DNA from: Nonomuraea turkmeniaca
GTDB taxonomy: Bacteria; Actinomycetota; Actinomycetes; Streptosporangiales; Streptosporangiaceae
Direction: 5' to 3'
DNA length: 64,000 nt
Assembly: GCF_005889735.1 (NCBI RefSeq)
Contig: NZ_VCKY01000026.1
Location: 1 to 64,000, forward strand
Below are positions 7,545-16,131 of the stretch, one piece after another. Positions within the stretch are counted from its first letter, which is position 1; the number at the start of each line of letters is the position of its first letter. Below the pieces are notes generated by a model. The model did no database searches, was not told the DNA's origin, and saw only the letters and a list, made by a program, of their open reading frames with translations. Made by a program: the position numbers and the translations under genes.

Positions 7545-10505
7545 CTAGACACTTCCCATGTTGCTGAGGGGCTCCGCGTCTTCCACGCTCAGCGCCTCGA
7601 CCTGAATCGCGCAGAACTTGAACTCGGGGATCTTGCCGTAGGGGTCGATCTCGTCGATCGTCAGCAGGTTCGCCGCCGCCTCCCGGAAGTGGAACGGGAT
7701 GAAGCAGTTGCCCCGTTGCTCCCGGTGGGAGACGCGGACATGCAGCGTGATGGCCCCGCGCCGGGAACGCACCCGGGCCATCTGACCGTGCGACAGTCCC
7801 CGATCGGCGGCGTCCTTGGGGTGCATGTACACCTCGGCGATCGGCGAGATCGTGTCGAGCGCGTAGGACCGGCGGGTCATCGACCCGGTGTGCCAGTGTT
7901 CGAGCAGCCGGCCGGTGTTGAGCACCAGCGGGTACTCGGCGTCCGGTAGTTCCTTCGCCGGGAGCCAGTGCGCCGGTGCGAGGTGGGCGAGGCCGTCGTC
8001 GGTGTTGAACCGCTCGTCGAAGAGGACCGCGGTCCCGTCGGAGTGCTCGGGATCCTCATTCGGGTAGAGCTTCCCGGTCAGCCCGAGGTTGTCGTGGCGC
8101 AGGTTCGCGTACGAGGGCATGAGCGCGACCATCTCGTCGAACACCTCGCTGGGAGAGGAGTACGACCAGTCCAGCCCGATCCGCTGGGCGATGTCCTGGA
8201 TGATCTCCCAGTCCACCCGCGCCTGGCCCGGTGGGTCCATCACCTTGCGGCCGAGCTGCACCCGGCGGTCGGTGTTGGTGTAGCTCCCCTCCTTCTCCAG
8301 GTACGACGACGCCGGCAGGATGACGTCGGCGAACTCCGCGGTCTCGGTCAGGAAAATGTCCTGCACCACCAGGAAGTCCAGCGCGCCCAGGGCCTTGCGC
8401 ACCTTGTTGATGTTGGGGTCGGAGAGGAACGGGTTCTCGCCCAGCATGTACATGCCGCGGACGCCGTCGGGCTTCAGCACCGAGCCGATGATCTCGGTGA
8501 CGGTGAGACCGCGGTTGGGGTCGAGCTCCGTGCCCCAGGCCGCTTCGAACCGCCGGCGGGTGCCCTCCCGGTCGACGCCCTGGTAGTCGGGGTAGAACAT
8601 GGGGATCAGTCCGGCGTCGGAGGCGCCCTGGACGTTGTTCTGCCCGCGCAGCGGGTGCAGGCCGGACCCCGGCTTGCCGACGTTGCCGGTGATCGAGCAC
8701 ATGGCGATCAGGCAGCGGGCGTTGTCGGTGCCGGTGGTGTGCTGGGAGATGCCCATCCCCCAGTAGATGACGCCTGCCTTCGCCTCACCCCAGACTCGCG
8801 CGACCTCACGGATCAGGTCCGCGTCGACGCCGGTGATCTGCGCGGCGCGCTCCGGCGGGTAATCGTTGACCGTGCGAACCAGCTCCTCGAAGCCGGAGAC
8901 CCGGGCCTTGATGAACTCCCTGTCGATCAGGCCGAGCCGGATCACCTCGTGCATGACCGCGTTGTAGAAGGCCACGTCGGTGCCGGGCTTGACCTGGCAG
9001 TAGTAGTCGGCGTGCTCGGCCACGGTGCTGGCGCGGGGGTCGACATAGATGATTTTCGTGCCGCGTCGCCGGGCCTGCTTGAAGAAGGAACTGGCGACAG
9101 GGTGGTTCGCCGTCGGGTTGGACCCGGTGATGATGACGACGTCGGCGTTGGCGACGTCACCGTACGTGGTCGACACCGCACCGGAGCCGACTCCCTCGAA
9201 GAGCGCGGCCACCGACGAGGCGTGGCAGAGCCGGGTGCAGTGGTCGACGTTGTTCGTGCCGAAGCCGGCCCGGATCAGCTTCTGGAAAAGGTAGGCCTCT
9301 TCGTTGGAGCACTTCGCGGAGCCGAACCCCGCGATGGCGCCGGGCCCCTTCTCCGCGTGGATCTCCCTCAGTCGCCGGGCGACGAGGTCGAGTGCCTCCT
9401 CCCAGGTGGCCTCGCGGAAGTGCGGCAGCACCTCGTCGTAGTCGACCAGGCCGCCGGGCTTGCGCCGGCCGTCCTTGCCGTTCTTGCTCAGCTTGGCGCC
9501 GCGGCCGCCACCACTGCGGTTGCCGCCGGCGCCGGCGCGCCCTCGGTCGTTGTCGGCGTCGCCGCGCACGTCGGCCGACAGCGGGCCCTTGGGATAGGAC
9601 GACTCTTTCCGGATCAGAGGAACGGTCAGGCGTTGCGGCGACGCCGCGTAGTCCCAGCCGTACCGGCCCTTCACGCACAGCCGGCTCTTCGAGCCGGGCT
9701 GGTCGCGGCCTTCCGCGAAGGCGATCGCGCCGCGTGACCGGTCGACGTAGTAGGTGAGAGCACAGCCGACGCCGCAGTACGGACACACGCTGTCGACCGC
9801 GTCCAGCTCCTCGCGGGGCCGGATGGGGACGTCGTTGATCGCCTTGTTGGTCAGGGCGCCGGTGGGACAGGCCTGCACGCACTCACCGCAGGTCACGCAC
9901 GAACTGGCGCCCATCGGATCGTTGAGGTCGAAGGCGATCCTGGTCGAGTAGCCCTTGCCCGAGCGGCCGATGACATCGTTGCCCTGGATGTCGTCACACG
10001 CGCGGACACAGCGGTCGCAGAGGATGCAGGCGTCGTGGTCGACCGCGATCACCGGATTGGAGGTGTCCACACCCCGGCCCGAGCCGCACGGCAGGTCGGT
10101 CGACTCCTTGGCCACGTCGAACCGGTCGGCGAGGTCGAGGAGCAGGTTGTCGCCGGTGGTCGTCTGTTTCGGATCCTCCGCACGCGGTGGCTGGTCGGAG
10201 ATCAGCAACTCGGTCAAGGTGGCCCGGTTGCGCTCCAACTCCGGAGTGCTGGTCTTGACCTGCATGCCGTCCTCGCAGGGGCGCACGCACGCCGCGGCGA
10301 AGGCCCGGCCGCCGGTGTCCACCACGCACATACGGCACACGCCCACGGGGTCGTAGCGCTCGTCGTGGCACAACACCGGGATGTCGATGCCGACCTGCTT
10401 CGCAGCCTCGTAGATGCTGGTGCCTTCCGGCACGGTCACCGTGCGGCCGTCGATCTCGGCTGTCACGGTCTGCACGGCCGCCACCGGCTCATGGAGAGTC
10501 GTCAT
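7545..10505 (-). CDS. formate dehydrogenase alpha subunit (molybdopterin oxidoreductase)
   Basis: 986 residues from the ATG at 10505, chosen because homology (EIDGRTVTVPEGTSIYEAA) begins soon after and GGGG lies 5 nt upstream; the 22-residue extension to 10571 is unlikely. Order: N-terminal 2Fe-2S domain (CHDERYDPVGVCRMC), two 4Fe-4S clusters (CILCDRCVRAC, CVTCGECVQACPTGA), the cluster beside the cofactor (CPYCGVGC), then the molybdopterin domains. The metal ligand is Cys423 in NVDHCTRLCHASS, so this is not a selenocysteine enzyme. Residues about 305-350 hold an unusual Gly/Arg/Lys-rich insertion. It oxidises formate to CO2, with electrons going to the fused NuoE-NuoF subunit encoded next. 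First gene of the fdh-moeA operon. Maturation factor FdhD is not in this window. Confidence 0.92.
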   Translation of the reverse strand: MTTLHEPVAAVQTVTAEIDGRTVTVPEGTSIYEAAKQVGIDIPVLCHDERYDPVGVCRMCVVDTGGRAFAAACVRPCEDGMQVKTSTPELERNRATLTELLISDQPPRAEDPKQTTTGDNLLLDLADRFDVAKESTDLPCGSGRGVDTSNPVIAVDHDACILCDRCVRACDDIQGNDVIGRSGKGYSTRIAFDLNDPMGASSCVTCGECVQACPTGALTNKAINDVPIRPREELDAVDSVCPYCGVGCALTYYVDRSRGAIAFAEGRDQPGSKSRLCVKGRYGWDYAASPQRLTVPLIRKESSYPKGPLSADVRGDADNDRGRAGAGGNRSGGGRGAKLSKNGKDGRRKPGGLVDYDEVLPHFREATWEEALDLVARRLREIHAEKGPGAIAGFGSAKCSNEEAYLFQKLIRAGFGTNNVDHCTRLCHASSVAALFEGVGSGAVSTTYGDVANADVVIITGSNPTANHPVASSFFKQARRRGTKIIYVDPRASTVAEHADYYCQVKPGTDVAFYNAVMHEVIRLGLIDREFIKARVSGFEELVRTVNDYPPERAAQITGVDADLIREVARVWGEAKAGVIYWGMGISQHTTGTDNARCLIAMCSITGNVGKPGSGLHPLRGQNNVQGASDAGLIPMFYPDYQGVDREGTRRRFEAAWGTELDPNRGLTVTEIIGSVLKPDGVRGMYMLGENPFLSDPNINKVRKALGALDFLVVQDIFLTETAEFADVILPASSYLEKEGSYTNTDRRVQLGRKVMDPPGQARVDWEIIQDIAQRIGLDWSYSSPSEVFDEMVALMPSYANLRHDNLGLTGKLYPNEDPEHSDGTAVLFDERFNTDDGLAHLAPAHWLPAKELPDAEYPLVLNTGRLLEHWHTGSMTRRSYALDTISPIAEVYMHPKDAADRGLSHGQMARVRSRRGAITLHVRVSHREQRGNCFIPFHFREAAANLLTIDEIDPYGKIPEFKFCAIQVEALSVEDAEPLSNMGSV

Positions 10506-10610
10506 CTCAACCCCGTCTGTCGAGCGGTTTAGAGCGTATACAGAATACGACATACAGTCTACCGCCGTCATCCTTGTATCATCTTGCCACCAGTCGCCTA
10601 CTCACCATCG

Positions 10611-10640
10611 GTGCTAGTGCCAGGATGACCAGATTGTCAA
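10611..10640 (-). promoter_or_regulatory. candidate sigma-70 promoter of the fdh-moeA operon
   Basis: On the minus strand a consensus -35 TTGACA (10640-10635) is followed after 18 bp by TAGCAC (10616-10611). The predicted start near 10603 leaves a leader of about 100 nt before fdhA. The leader holds two direct CTGTAT copies 14 bp apart (around 10540-10560), a possible regulator site. The promoter lies 86 bp downstream of the AOR-family stop, so fdhA can be expressed separately from the genes before it. Confidence 0.5.
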
Positions 10641-10725
10641 GGTTTGCGCATGTACGTCCTCGTTGACCCTTGCGCAGTCAGACCAGGACCCCTTGCCAGT
10701 TCGCCCGCACATGAATGGCATCGAG

Positions 10726-12528
10726 CTAAGCATCGAGCAGCAGATCCTCAAGATCGGCCGCCGGGATGCGCCCCTCCTCGTCCAGGCCGCGCGCGGCATA
10801 GTATCCGGCGATCATCGACCGGAGGCGACCGGCGTCAAGCACCGCACTACGGCCGGAACCGAGCTCCAGCGGCGTTTCCAGCATCCGGGCCGGCAACGTG
10901 TCGTCGGCCGCGGTGGCGCCCTCACGCAGGTTGAACGCGCGTTTCGCCCGGACGATCCGCCGAGCGGTGTCCCGTAGTTCATCGGCGTCCAACCTCCACC
11001 CGGTGACCAGCGCGAGCAGTCTGGCCCACTCCGTAAAGGGGTCATCGAAGACACCGCGCAGGAACTTGCACAGGATCATCGAGTCCATGACGGCAGCTCG
11101 ATCCTCGGTGCCGACCGCGGCGGCGACGTGTGCCGCTCCGCCATCCAGCCGGTCGAGCTCGCCCGAAAGGTCGGCCTCGTAGGCACCGGATCGGTTGTGG
11201 TCGGCTCCCCTGGCGTTCACCGCGAGCCCGAGTGCCATCGACTGGAGGCTTCGCGGCTCGTAGCCGGGCAGCTCCAGCCCCTTGACCTGCGGTGCGAAGT
11301 CGATCGAGCCGTGCCCGACCACCTCGGCCGCCCGGCGCGAACCCTGGGCCAGCAACGCTCCCAGGCCCGGCGACCGCGACCCGATCGCCTCCAGCGCGCG
11401 CAACAGCGCTGCGCCGTCGCCGAACCGCAGCCACGGCTCATCGATGAGGCCACGCTCCACACACTCCATGGCCCAGGCGATCGTGCCGCCCGCAGAGATC
11501 GTGTCGATTCCGAGTTCGTCGCAGCGCGCGCTGGCGGCGAACACGTCGTCGGGATCGGACACCCCGCACAGCGGGCCGAGCGCGAAGACGTTCTCGTACT
11601 CCATACGCTGGCGTCCGCCACCCTTGCGCGAGTAGATGTGCTCGCACCCGATGGAGCACGACGCGCAACTGTTGCGCGCCACTCCGCGCAACTCGTGCAG
11701 CTCTTCGGCGGCCAGCTGATGGGCGCCCTCGAAGGTCGCCGCGGTGAAGTTACGGGTGGGCAAGGTGCTGACGGCGTTGAAGGCCAGGAGGTTGGCCAGT
11801 GTGCCCAGTTCCCGGTACTTCGCGGTAGCCGGCCCGAAGCTGCGCTTACGCAGGTCACGGGCGGCGGCGAGGACACCGGCCTGATCGGCGACCGCCACCT
11901 TGGTCGCCGATCTGACCAGTACGGCCTTGATGTTCTTCGCCCCCAGCACCGCGCCCAAGCCACCCCTGCCGGCATGGCGGCCGTCGTGGCTGATCGTCGC
12001 GTATCTCACCTGGCGCTCGCCGGCCGGGCCGATCGCCGCGGTCCGCCAGTTACGGCCGAACCGCGCCTTCGCCGCGGTTTCGGCCTCTGCGGCTGTCAGA
12101 CCGGTCAGCTCCGGCGCCGGTTCGAGACGTACGCCGTTGCCGTCGATCAAGAGCACCGAGAGCTCGTTCGCACGGCCACGGATCACGATCGCGTCATGCC
12201 CGGTGAGCTTGCCGGCAATAGCGAACTGGCTGGATGCGAGGGCATCGGTCAGCAGTCCGGTCAACGGCGACTTGGCCACCACCGCGAACTTCGCACTGGT
12301 CGTCAATGGAGTCCCGACCAGCGAGGAGAAGACGAAGGCCAAGGGCGCCTCAGGAGCCAGCGGGTCGACACCGGGAGGTGCCAGCCGGTGCAGCAACCAT
12401 GTGCCGAGCCCCACTCCGCCCAAATACGAGCGCAACACGCGCTCACTCAGCTCGAAAGCAGCGCCTGTCGCCTCCCCGCCGTCGACATCGACGAGCAACG
12501 CTCTCCCGAAGAAACCACCAGGCGTCAT
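10726..12528 (-). CDS. aldehyde:ferredoxin oxidoreductase (AOR) family protein
   Basis: 600 residues, the usual AOR length. The N-terminal domain carries the cofactor-binding start (LRSYLGGVGLGTWLL, GTPLTTSAKFAVVAKSPLTG). The 4Fe-4S ligands are C-x2-C-x3-C in NSCASCSIGCEHIY near residue 285, plus the distant cysteine in MILCKFLRG. NARGADHNRSGAY matches the pterin-proximal loop. Known AOR proteins hold tungsten or molybdenum bis-pterin and oxidise aldehydes to acids using ferredoxin. AOR is best known in anaerobes; scattered actinomycete copies exist. No AorA-like ferredoxin or AorC-like flavoprotein gene is adjacent, so the electron partner is unknown. It lies between a MobA-MoaD fusion and formate dehydrogenase, which supports a shared cofactor supply. 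Confidence 0.85.
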   Translation of the reverse strand: MTPGGFFGRALLVDVDGGEATGAAFELSERVLRSYLGGVGLGTWLLHRLAPPGVDPLAPEAPLAFVFSSLVGTPLTTSAKFAVVAKSPLTGLLTDALASSQFAIAGKLTGHDAIVIRGRANELSVLLIDGNGVRLEPAPELTGLTAAEAETAAKARFGRNWRTAAIGPAGERQVRYATISHDGRHAGRGGLGAVLGAKNIKAVLVRSATKVAVADQAGVLAAARDLRKRSFGPATAKYRELGTLANLLAFNAVSTLPTRNFTAATFEGAHQLAAEELHELRGVARNSCASCSIGCEHIYSRKGGGRQRMEYENVFALGPLCGVSDPDDVFAASARCDELGIDTISAGGTIAWAMECVERGLIDEPWLRFGDGAALLRALEAIGSRSPGLGALLAQGSRRAAEVVGHGSIDFAPQVKGLELPGYEPRSLQSMALGLAVNARGADHNRSGAYEADLSGELDRLDGGAAHVAAAVGTEDRAAVMDSMILCKFLRGVFDDPFTEWARLLALVTGWRLDADELRDTARRIVRAKRAFNLREGATAADDTLPARMLETPLELGSGRSAVLDAGRLRSMIAGYYAARGLDEEGRIPAADLEDLLLDA

Positions 12529-12549
12529 GCTCCGACTCTAAGCCCCGGG

Positions 12550-12608
12550 CCGCTCCACCTCTCAACCTCTCAGCCTCTCGGCCGCTCAGCCACTCAGCCT
12601 CTCAGCCG
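12550..12608. repeat. imperfect tandem CTCAGCC/CTCTC repeats
   Basis: The short space between the AOR-family gene and mobA-moaD is built from degenerate 8-10 bp units (CTCTCAACC, CTCTCAGCC, CTCTCGGCC, GCTCAGCCA, CTCAGCC). On the coding strand it is a purine-rich GAGNGGCTGAG series. It is probably slippage-prone; no function is evident. Confidence 0.5.
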
Positions 12609-13447
12609 CCGGCGTCCGCGGACAGGAAGGCGACGGTGTCCCCCGCCACCAGAGGCAGCAATTCGTCCCGGGTCACCTGATCACCATTGAGTGCGGCCAC
12701 GACATGGCGGTCCAGCGCCAGCCCCGCAGCAGCGGCCGCGGCTCCGAGCGTGGCGGCCTGGACACTGCGCGGCCGGTGCCCGCCGTTCTTCGCCAACGCG
12801 CCGAAACACTCGACCACGATCTCCGGCGGCAGCCGGTCATGTGCCGCCGCGTACTCCTCCGGGGTGTTGACGTTCACCACAGATTCCAGCGTCGGATCAT
12901 GCCGCGCGAGAGCGGTGTCGGCGAGCAACCGCTCCTCGCTCAACTGAGCCACCTGGCAGTGCTTGACGAGCATGCCCGGCCGCAGGTCGCCTTCGGCGAG
13001 GAGATCCGTGATCAACCCGGCAAGGGAGGTCCGGTAGGCGGCGGCCAATGGCTGCCGGAAACCGCGCGCCACCGGCAACACCATGTCAGTTCCCGGGCTC
13101 AGCCCTCGCAGCGCACACCGTACGAAAGCCGGATGAAGGAATGGCAAGTCGGTGGAGCACACAAATGCCGTCTCGGCCTGGTCGGCTACCGCCGCGAGCC
13201 CCACGGCCAAGCCCTGCATGGGACCCAGCCCTTCCACGGGGTCCTCGACCACCGTGACCTCCGAGGGAAGCGGGGGCAACTCCTGCCCAGGAGCGGCTAT
13301 CACGACCACGGGGCCACCGACCGTCCTGGCGAGCACGGCAGCGGTGCGATAGAGCAACGTCGAACCGTGCCACTCCAGCCAGGCCTTCGGCTTCCCCATC
13401 CGTGTGGAGCGGCCGCCCGCCAGCACAATCCCCGCAGCAGTCTGCAT
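12602..13447 (-). CDS. MobA-like nucleotidyltransferase fused to a MoaD/ThiS-type sulfur carrier domain
   Basis: 281 residues. The N-terminal ~195 residues are a MobA fold: GIVLAGGRSTRMGKPKAWL (nucleotide-binding LAGGxSxRMGxxK), STDLPFLHP (metal-binding D in a C/S-x-D-x-P-F pattern) and VVNVNTPEEYAAA (the N-x-N-T-P-E-D box of MobA). Residues about 205-281 are a beta-grasp MoaD/ThiS-like domain ending exactly in Gly-Gly, as a sulfur carrier needs. MobA attaches GMP or CMP to the Mo-cofactor; MoaD supplies sulfur for the dithiolene. The fusion joins an early and a late step of cofactor synthesis. It is first in the minus-strand series leading to the AOR-family gene. Confidence 0.85.
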   Translation of the reverse strand: MQTAAGIVLAGGRSTRMGKPKAWLEWHGSTLLYRTAAVLARTVGGPVVVIAAPGQELPPLPSEVTVVEDPVEGLGPMQGLAVGLAAVADQAETAFVCSTDLPFLHPAFVRCALRGLSPGTDMVLPVARGFRQPLAAAYRTSLAGLITDLLAEGDLRPGMLVKHCQVAQLSEERLLADTALARHDPTLESVVNVNTPEEYAAAHDRLPPEIVVECFGALAKNGGHRPRSVQAATLGAAAAAAGLALDRHVVAALNGDQVTRDELLPLVAGDTVAFLSADAGG

Positions 13448-13594
13448 GCCCGCATGTTAGGCCACGAGTCAACCGCCCTCACGACACGGACGCCACGTCC
13501 GATACAGGCTGCTTCGTGCGAGCGTGCACGGTGCGTAGGACGGGCCTCGGTCCGCTGAGCGCCGCTGCTGCCGACGCCTGCTGAGCGGGGCCGA

Positions 13595-15385
13595 TCACGC
13601 TGTTTCGGCGCTGAGGGCCTGCGCCACGGACCGGCGCGCCGCCAGTCGTGCGGGCAGGGCGGTGAGTGCCGCCGTTGCCAGGAGAGCCGCGAGTGCGGCG
13701 CCGAGCAGCCAGGAGGTGGGGGGTTCCGCCGAATTCCTGGCGGCGAAGAGCGAGAGCAGGCCGACGCCCAGAGGGACGCCGATGACGGCGCCGGGCAGGC
13801 TGGGCAGGAGCTGGGCGATGGACAGCCCGGCGGAGATCTGTCCTGGGGTGGCGCCGAGCGTACGGGCGATGGCCATGTTCGCCTGGGCCTCTATGGCAGT
13901 GGTCCAGGTGAGCGTGATGGTGTTCACGACGGCGAGTGCGATCAGCAGGATGGTGACGGCGAGCATCAGCTGGCGGTCGTGCTCGCCCCGCAGGTTGGGC
14001 AGGGCGGAGGAGCCAGCCAGGCCGTAGCCCCTCTCCGGCTGGGCGTAGAGGGTCAGCAGGGCGACGATCGCGATCATCGTGGTGGCGGTGGAGCACGCCT
14101 GCAGCACGGCGCGGCCCGGCCGTCGGGCGGTCAGCCGCAGCCCGAGCAGGAGCGGCGTGGGCAGCAGCGCGGACAGCGCGGTGAGCCAGGGTCGGTGACG
14201 GGGCTGGTGCGCGGTGGCGGACAGCGCCGTGACGGTCGCCGTACGCATGGCCCGCAGCGTGGGACGGAGCGTGGACAGCACCGCCACCGCCACGGCGAGG
14301 ACGGTCGCCATGGCAACGGTGGCGCCGGTCAGCCCGGCGGCGTCGCCGATCCGGCTGGCGGTGGGACTGGCGATGGCGGGCGCGCTCAGGCGCGCGATCA
14401 CCAGCCCCAGCGCGTCGCCGACCAGCGCCAGCGCCAGGTACTCGGTGAGCAGGACGGCGGCGATCAGATCCGGGGTGGCGCCGACGGCCTTGAGCAGCCC
14501 GGCCCGGCGCGTCTGCTCGACGGCGCGTCCCGCGGCCAGCGCCGCCACTCCGGTGACGGCCAGGAAGCTGAGCAGCCAGCTGCCGACGACCAGGATGGGC
14601 TGGCTGTTCCTGAGGATGACCATGTCCTGTTTGGCGGTGAACTGCCAGGAGCGGAAGTTCACCCTGAGGGTGGGGACGCGGTAGGCGTCCAGGAAGGCCT
14701 CGGTCGCGGCGGGGTCGCGCAGCTTGAGGTCCAGGGCCGAGACCACCGGGAGATCTTGGGACGACGCCAGGGCACGGGCATCTGATCGGGTCATCCAGGC
14801 CAGGCCGCTGTAGTCGCTGGGGCCGCCGCCCGGGCCGATCTGCGCCGCCCAGGGGTAGATGGAGGTGGCCGCGGTGACGGCGATCCCGACGACGGGGTAC
14901 GACCGGCCGGCGATGGTGACGCGGTCGCCGACGCCGACGCCCAGCGCGGTGGCGAAGCCCCGTTCGAGAACCGCGCCGCCGGAGCGCACCCAACGACCCG
15001 AGGTCACCAGTGGCCGGTTGACCGCGCCGGGCGTCCCGCCGAAGCCCTGCACCACCACGGGGGAGGACGTGGAATCGCGCGTGGTGAGGACGGCGTAGAC
15101 GATGCGATAGGGGCCATGGTGGGCGATTACTCCGGGAACCTTCGCCAGCGAGGCCAGGGCCGAGGTCACGGCGGGGCCCGTGTCGCCGGAGAGTGCCACC
15201 ACGTCCGGACCGGCGGTGGCCGCGCGGGTCTGCTCGTACAGCCCGTCGCTCACGCCACGCAGGGACAGGCCCAGGGCCATCGTGGCGGTGGCCACGGTGA
15301 CCGCGAGCAGGAGCATCGCGGCCTGGACCTTGTGCCGGCGCACGTCAGCCAGCACCAGGCGCACGACGAGCACGATGGAGCCCAT
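13595..15385 (-). CDS. FtsX/MacB-type ABC transporter permease
   Basis: 596 residues. An N-terminal membrane segment (ILVVRLVLADVRRHKVQAAMLLLAVTV) is followed by a MacB-like extracytoplasmic region of about 200 residues, then FtsX-type segments around residues 270-370 (LLSFLAVTGVAALAAGRAVEQTRRAGLLKAVGA) and a second set near the C-terminus (NTITLTWTTAIEAQANMAIARTLGAT). Such permeases move peptides, lipids or drugs outward, or transmit force, together with a MacB-type ATPase. The ATPase gene lies just upstream (15391-16131) and a PadR regulator starts the operon. Substrate unknown. Confidence 0.88.
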   Translation of the reverse strand: MGSIVLVVRLVLADVRRHKVQAAMLLLAVTVATATMALGLSLRGVSDGLYEQTRAATAGPDVVALSGDTGPAVTSALASLAKVPGVIAHHGPYRIVYAVLTTRDSTSSPVVVQGFGGTPGAVNRPLVTSGRWVRSGGAVLERGFATALGVGVGDRVTIAGRSYPVVGIAVTAATSIYPWAAQIGPGGGPSDYSGLAWMTRSDARALASSQDLPVVSALDLKLRDPAATEAFLDAYRVPTLRVNFRSWQFTAKQDMVILRNSQPILVVGSWLLSFLAVTGVAALAAGRAVEQTRRAGLLKAVGATPDLIAAVLLTEYLALALVGDALGLVIARLSAPAIASPTASRIGDAAGLTGATVAMATVLAVAVAVLSTLRPTLRAMRTATVTALSATAHQPRHRPWLTALSALLPTPLLLGLRLTARRPGRAVLQACSTATTMIAIVALLTLYAQPERGYGLAGSSALPNLRGEHDRQLMLAVTILLIALAVVNTITLTWTTAIEAQANMAIARTLGATPGQISAGLSIAQLLPSLPGAVIGVPLGVGLLSLFAARNSAEPPTSWLLGAALAALLATAALTALPARLAARRSVAQALSAETA

Positions 15386-15390
15386 GACGT

Positions 15391-16131
15391 TCAGCCCTCC
15401 AGCCCGATCAGTCCGCCGAGCCCGCGCGTGTGGGAGCCGGCCAGCCGGGTGTCGTCGACGAACATCCCGTCGCGCATCGAGACCAGCCGATCCGCCGTGG
15501 CCGCCACCCGCTCGTCATGCGTGACGATCAGGAAGGTCTGCCCCGCCGTACGAAGCTCCTCGAAGATTCTCAGCACATCGAGGGTCGCCGCGGTGTCGAG
15601 GTTGCCGGTCGGCTCGTCGGCCAGGACGACCAGCGGGTCGTTGGCCAGCGCGCGGGCGATGGCGGTCCGCTGACGCTGCCCGCCCGACAGTTGGGACGGC
15701 AGGTGCCGGGCACGGTCGGCAAGCCCGACCCGCTCCAGCAGCAGGCTCGCGCGCCGCCTGGCCTCGCGCCGCGAGCGCCCGGCCAGCAGCGCGGGCAGCT
15801 CCACGTTCTCGGCCGCGGACAGCTCCTCCACCAGATGGAAGGCCTGGAAGACGAACCCGACCGACCGGCGCCGCATGCGCGCCAGAGCGCGCTCGCTCAG
15901 CGTGTCGATGCGCCGCCCGGCCAGCCACACCTCTCCATCGGTGGGCCGCTCCAGGCCACCCAGCAGGTGCAGCAGAGTGGATTTCCCGCAGCCGCTGGGC
16001 CCCATCACCGCCAGCATCTGCCCCTGCGGCACCTCCAGGTCGACCTCGTCCACCGCGCGGACCCGGCCCTGCCCCTGACCATGCGTCTTCACCAGGCCGC
16101 AGGCCCGGACCGCGGCACTTGACACGTTCAT
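15391..16131 (-). CDS. ABC transporter ATP-binding protein (MacB/LolD type)
   Basis: 246 residues with a complete nucleotide-binding domain: Walker A GPSGCGKSTLL, Q-loop in VGFVFQAFHL, signature LSGGQRQRTAIARAL, Walker B VVLADEPTGNLD and switch His in VTHDERV. ADEPTGNLD and short length are typical of ATPases paired with FtsX-like permeases. It overlaps the PadR gene by 4 bp upstream and ends 5 bp before the permease start, so the three form one operon. Confidence 0.93.
   Translation of the reverse strand: MNVSSAAVRACGLVKTHGQGQGRVRAVDEVDLEVPQGQMLAVMGPSGCGKSTLLHLLGGLERPTDGEVWLAGRRIDTLSERALARMRRRSVGFVFQAFHLVEELSAAENVELPALLAGRSRREARRRASLLLERVGLADRARHLPSQLSGGQRQRTAIARALANDPLVVLADEPTGNLDTAATLDVLRIFEELRTAGQTFLIVTHDERVAATADRLVSMRDGMFVDDTRLAGSHTRGLGGLIGLEG

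Noticed and set aside
9181..9245. Possible selenocysteine in FdhA
   Set aside because: The metal-ligand codon at 9239-9237 is TGC (Cys), and no in-frame TGA is present.
13479..14993. A 504-codon frame overlapping the FtsX-like permease in the same direction
   Set aside because: The product is Arg/Gly/Pro-rich with no hydrophobic segments; the 596-residue permease frame carries the real features.
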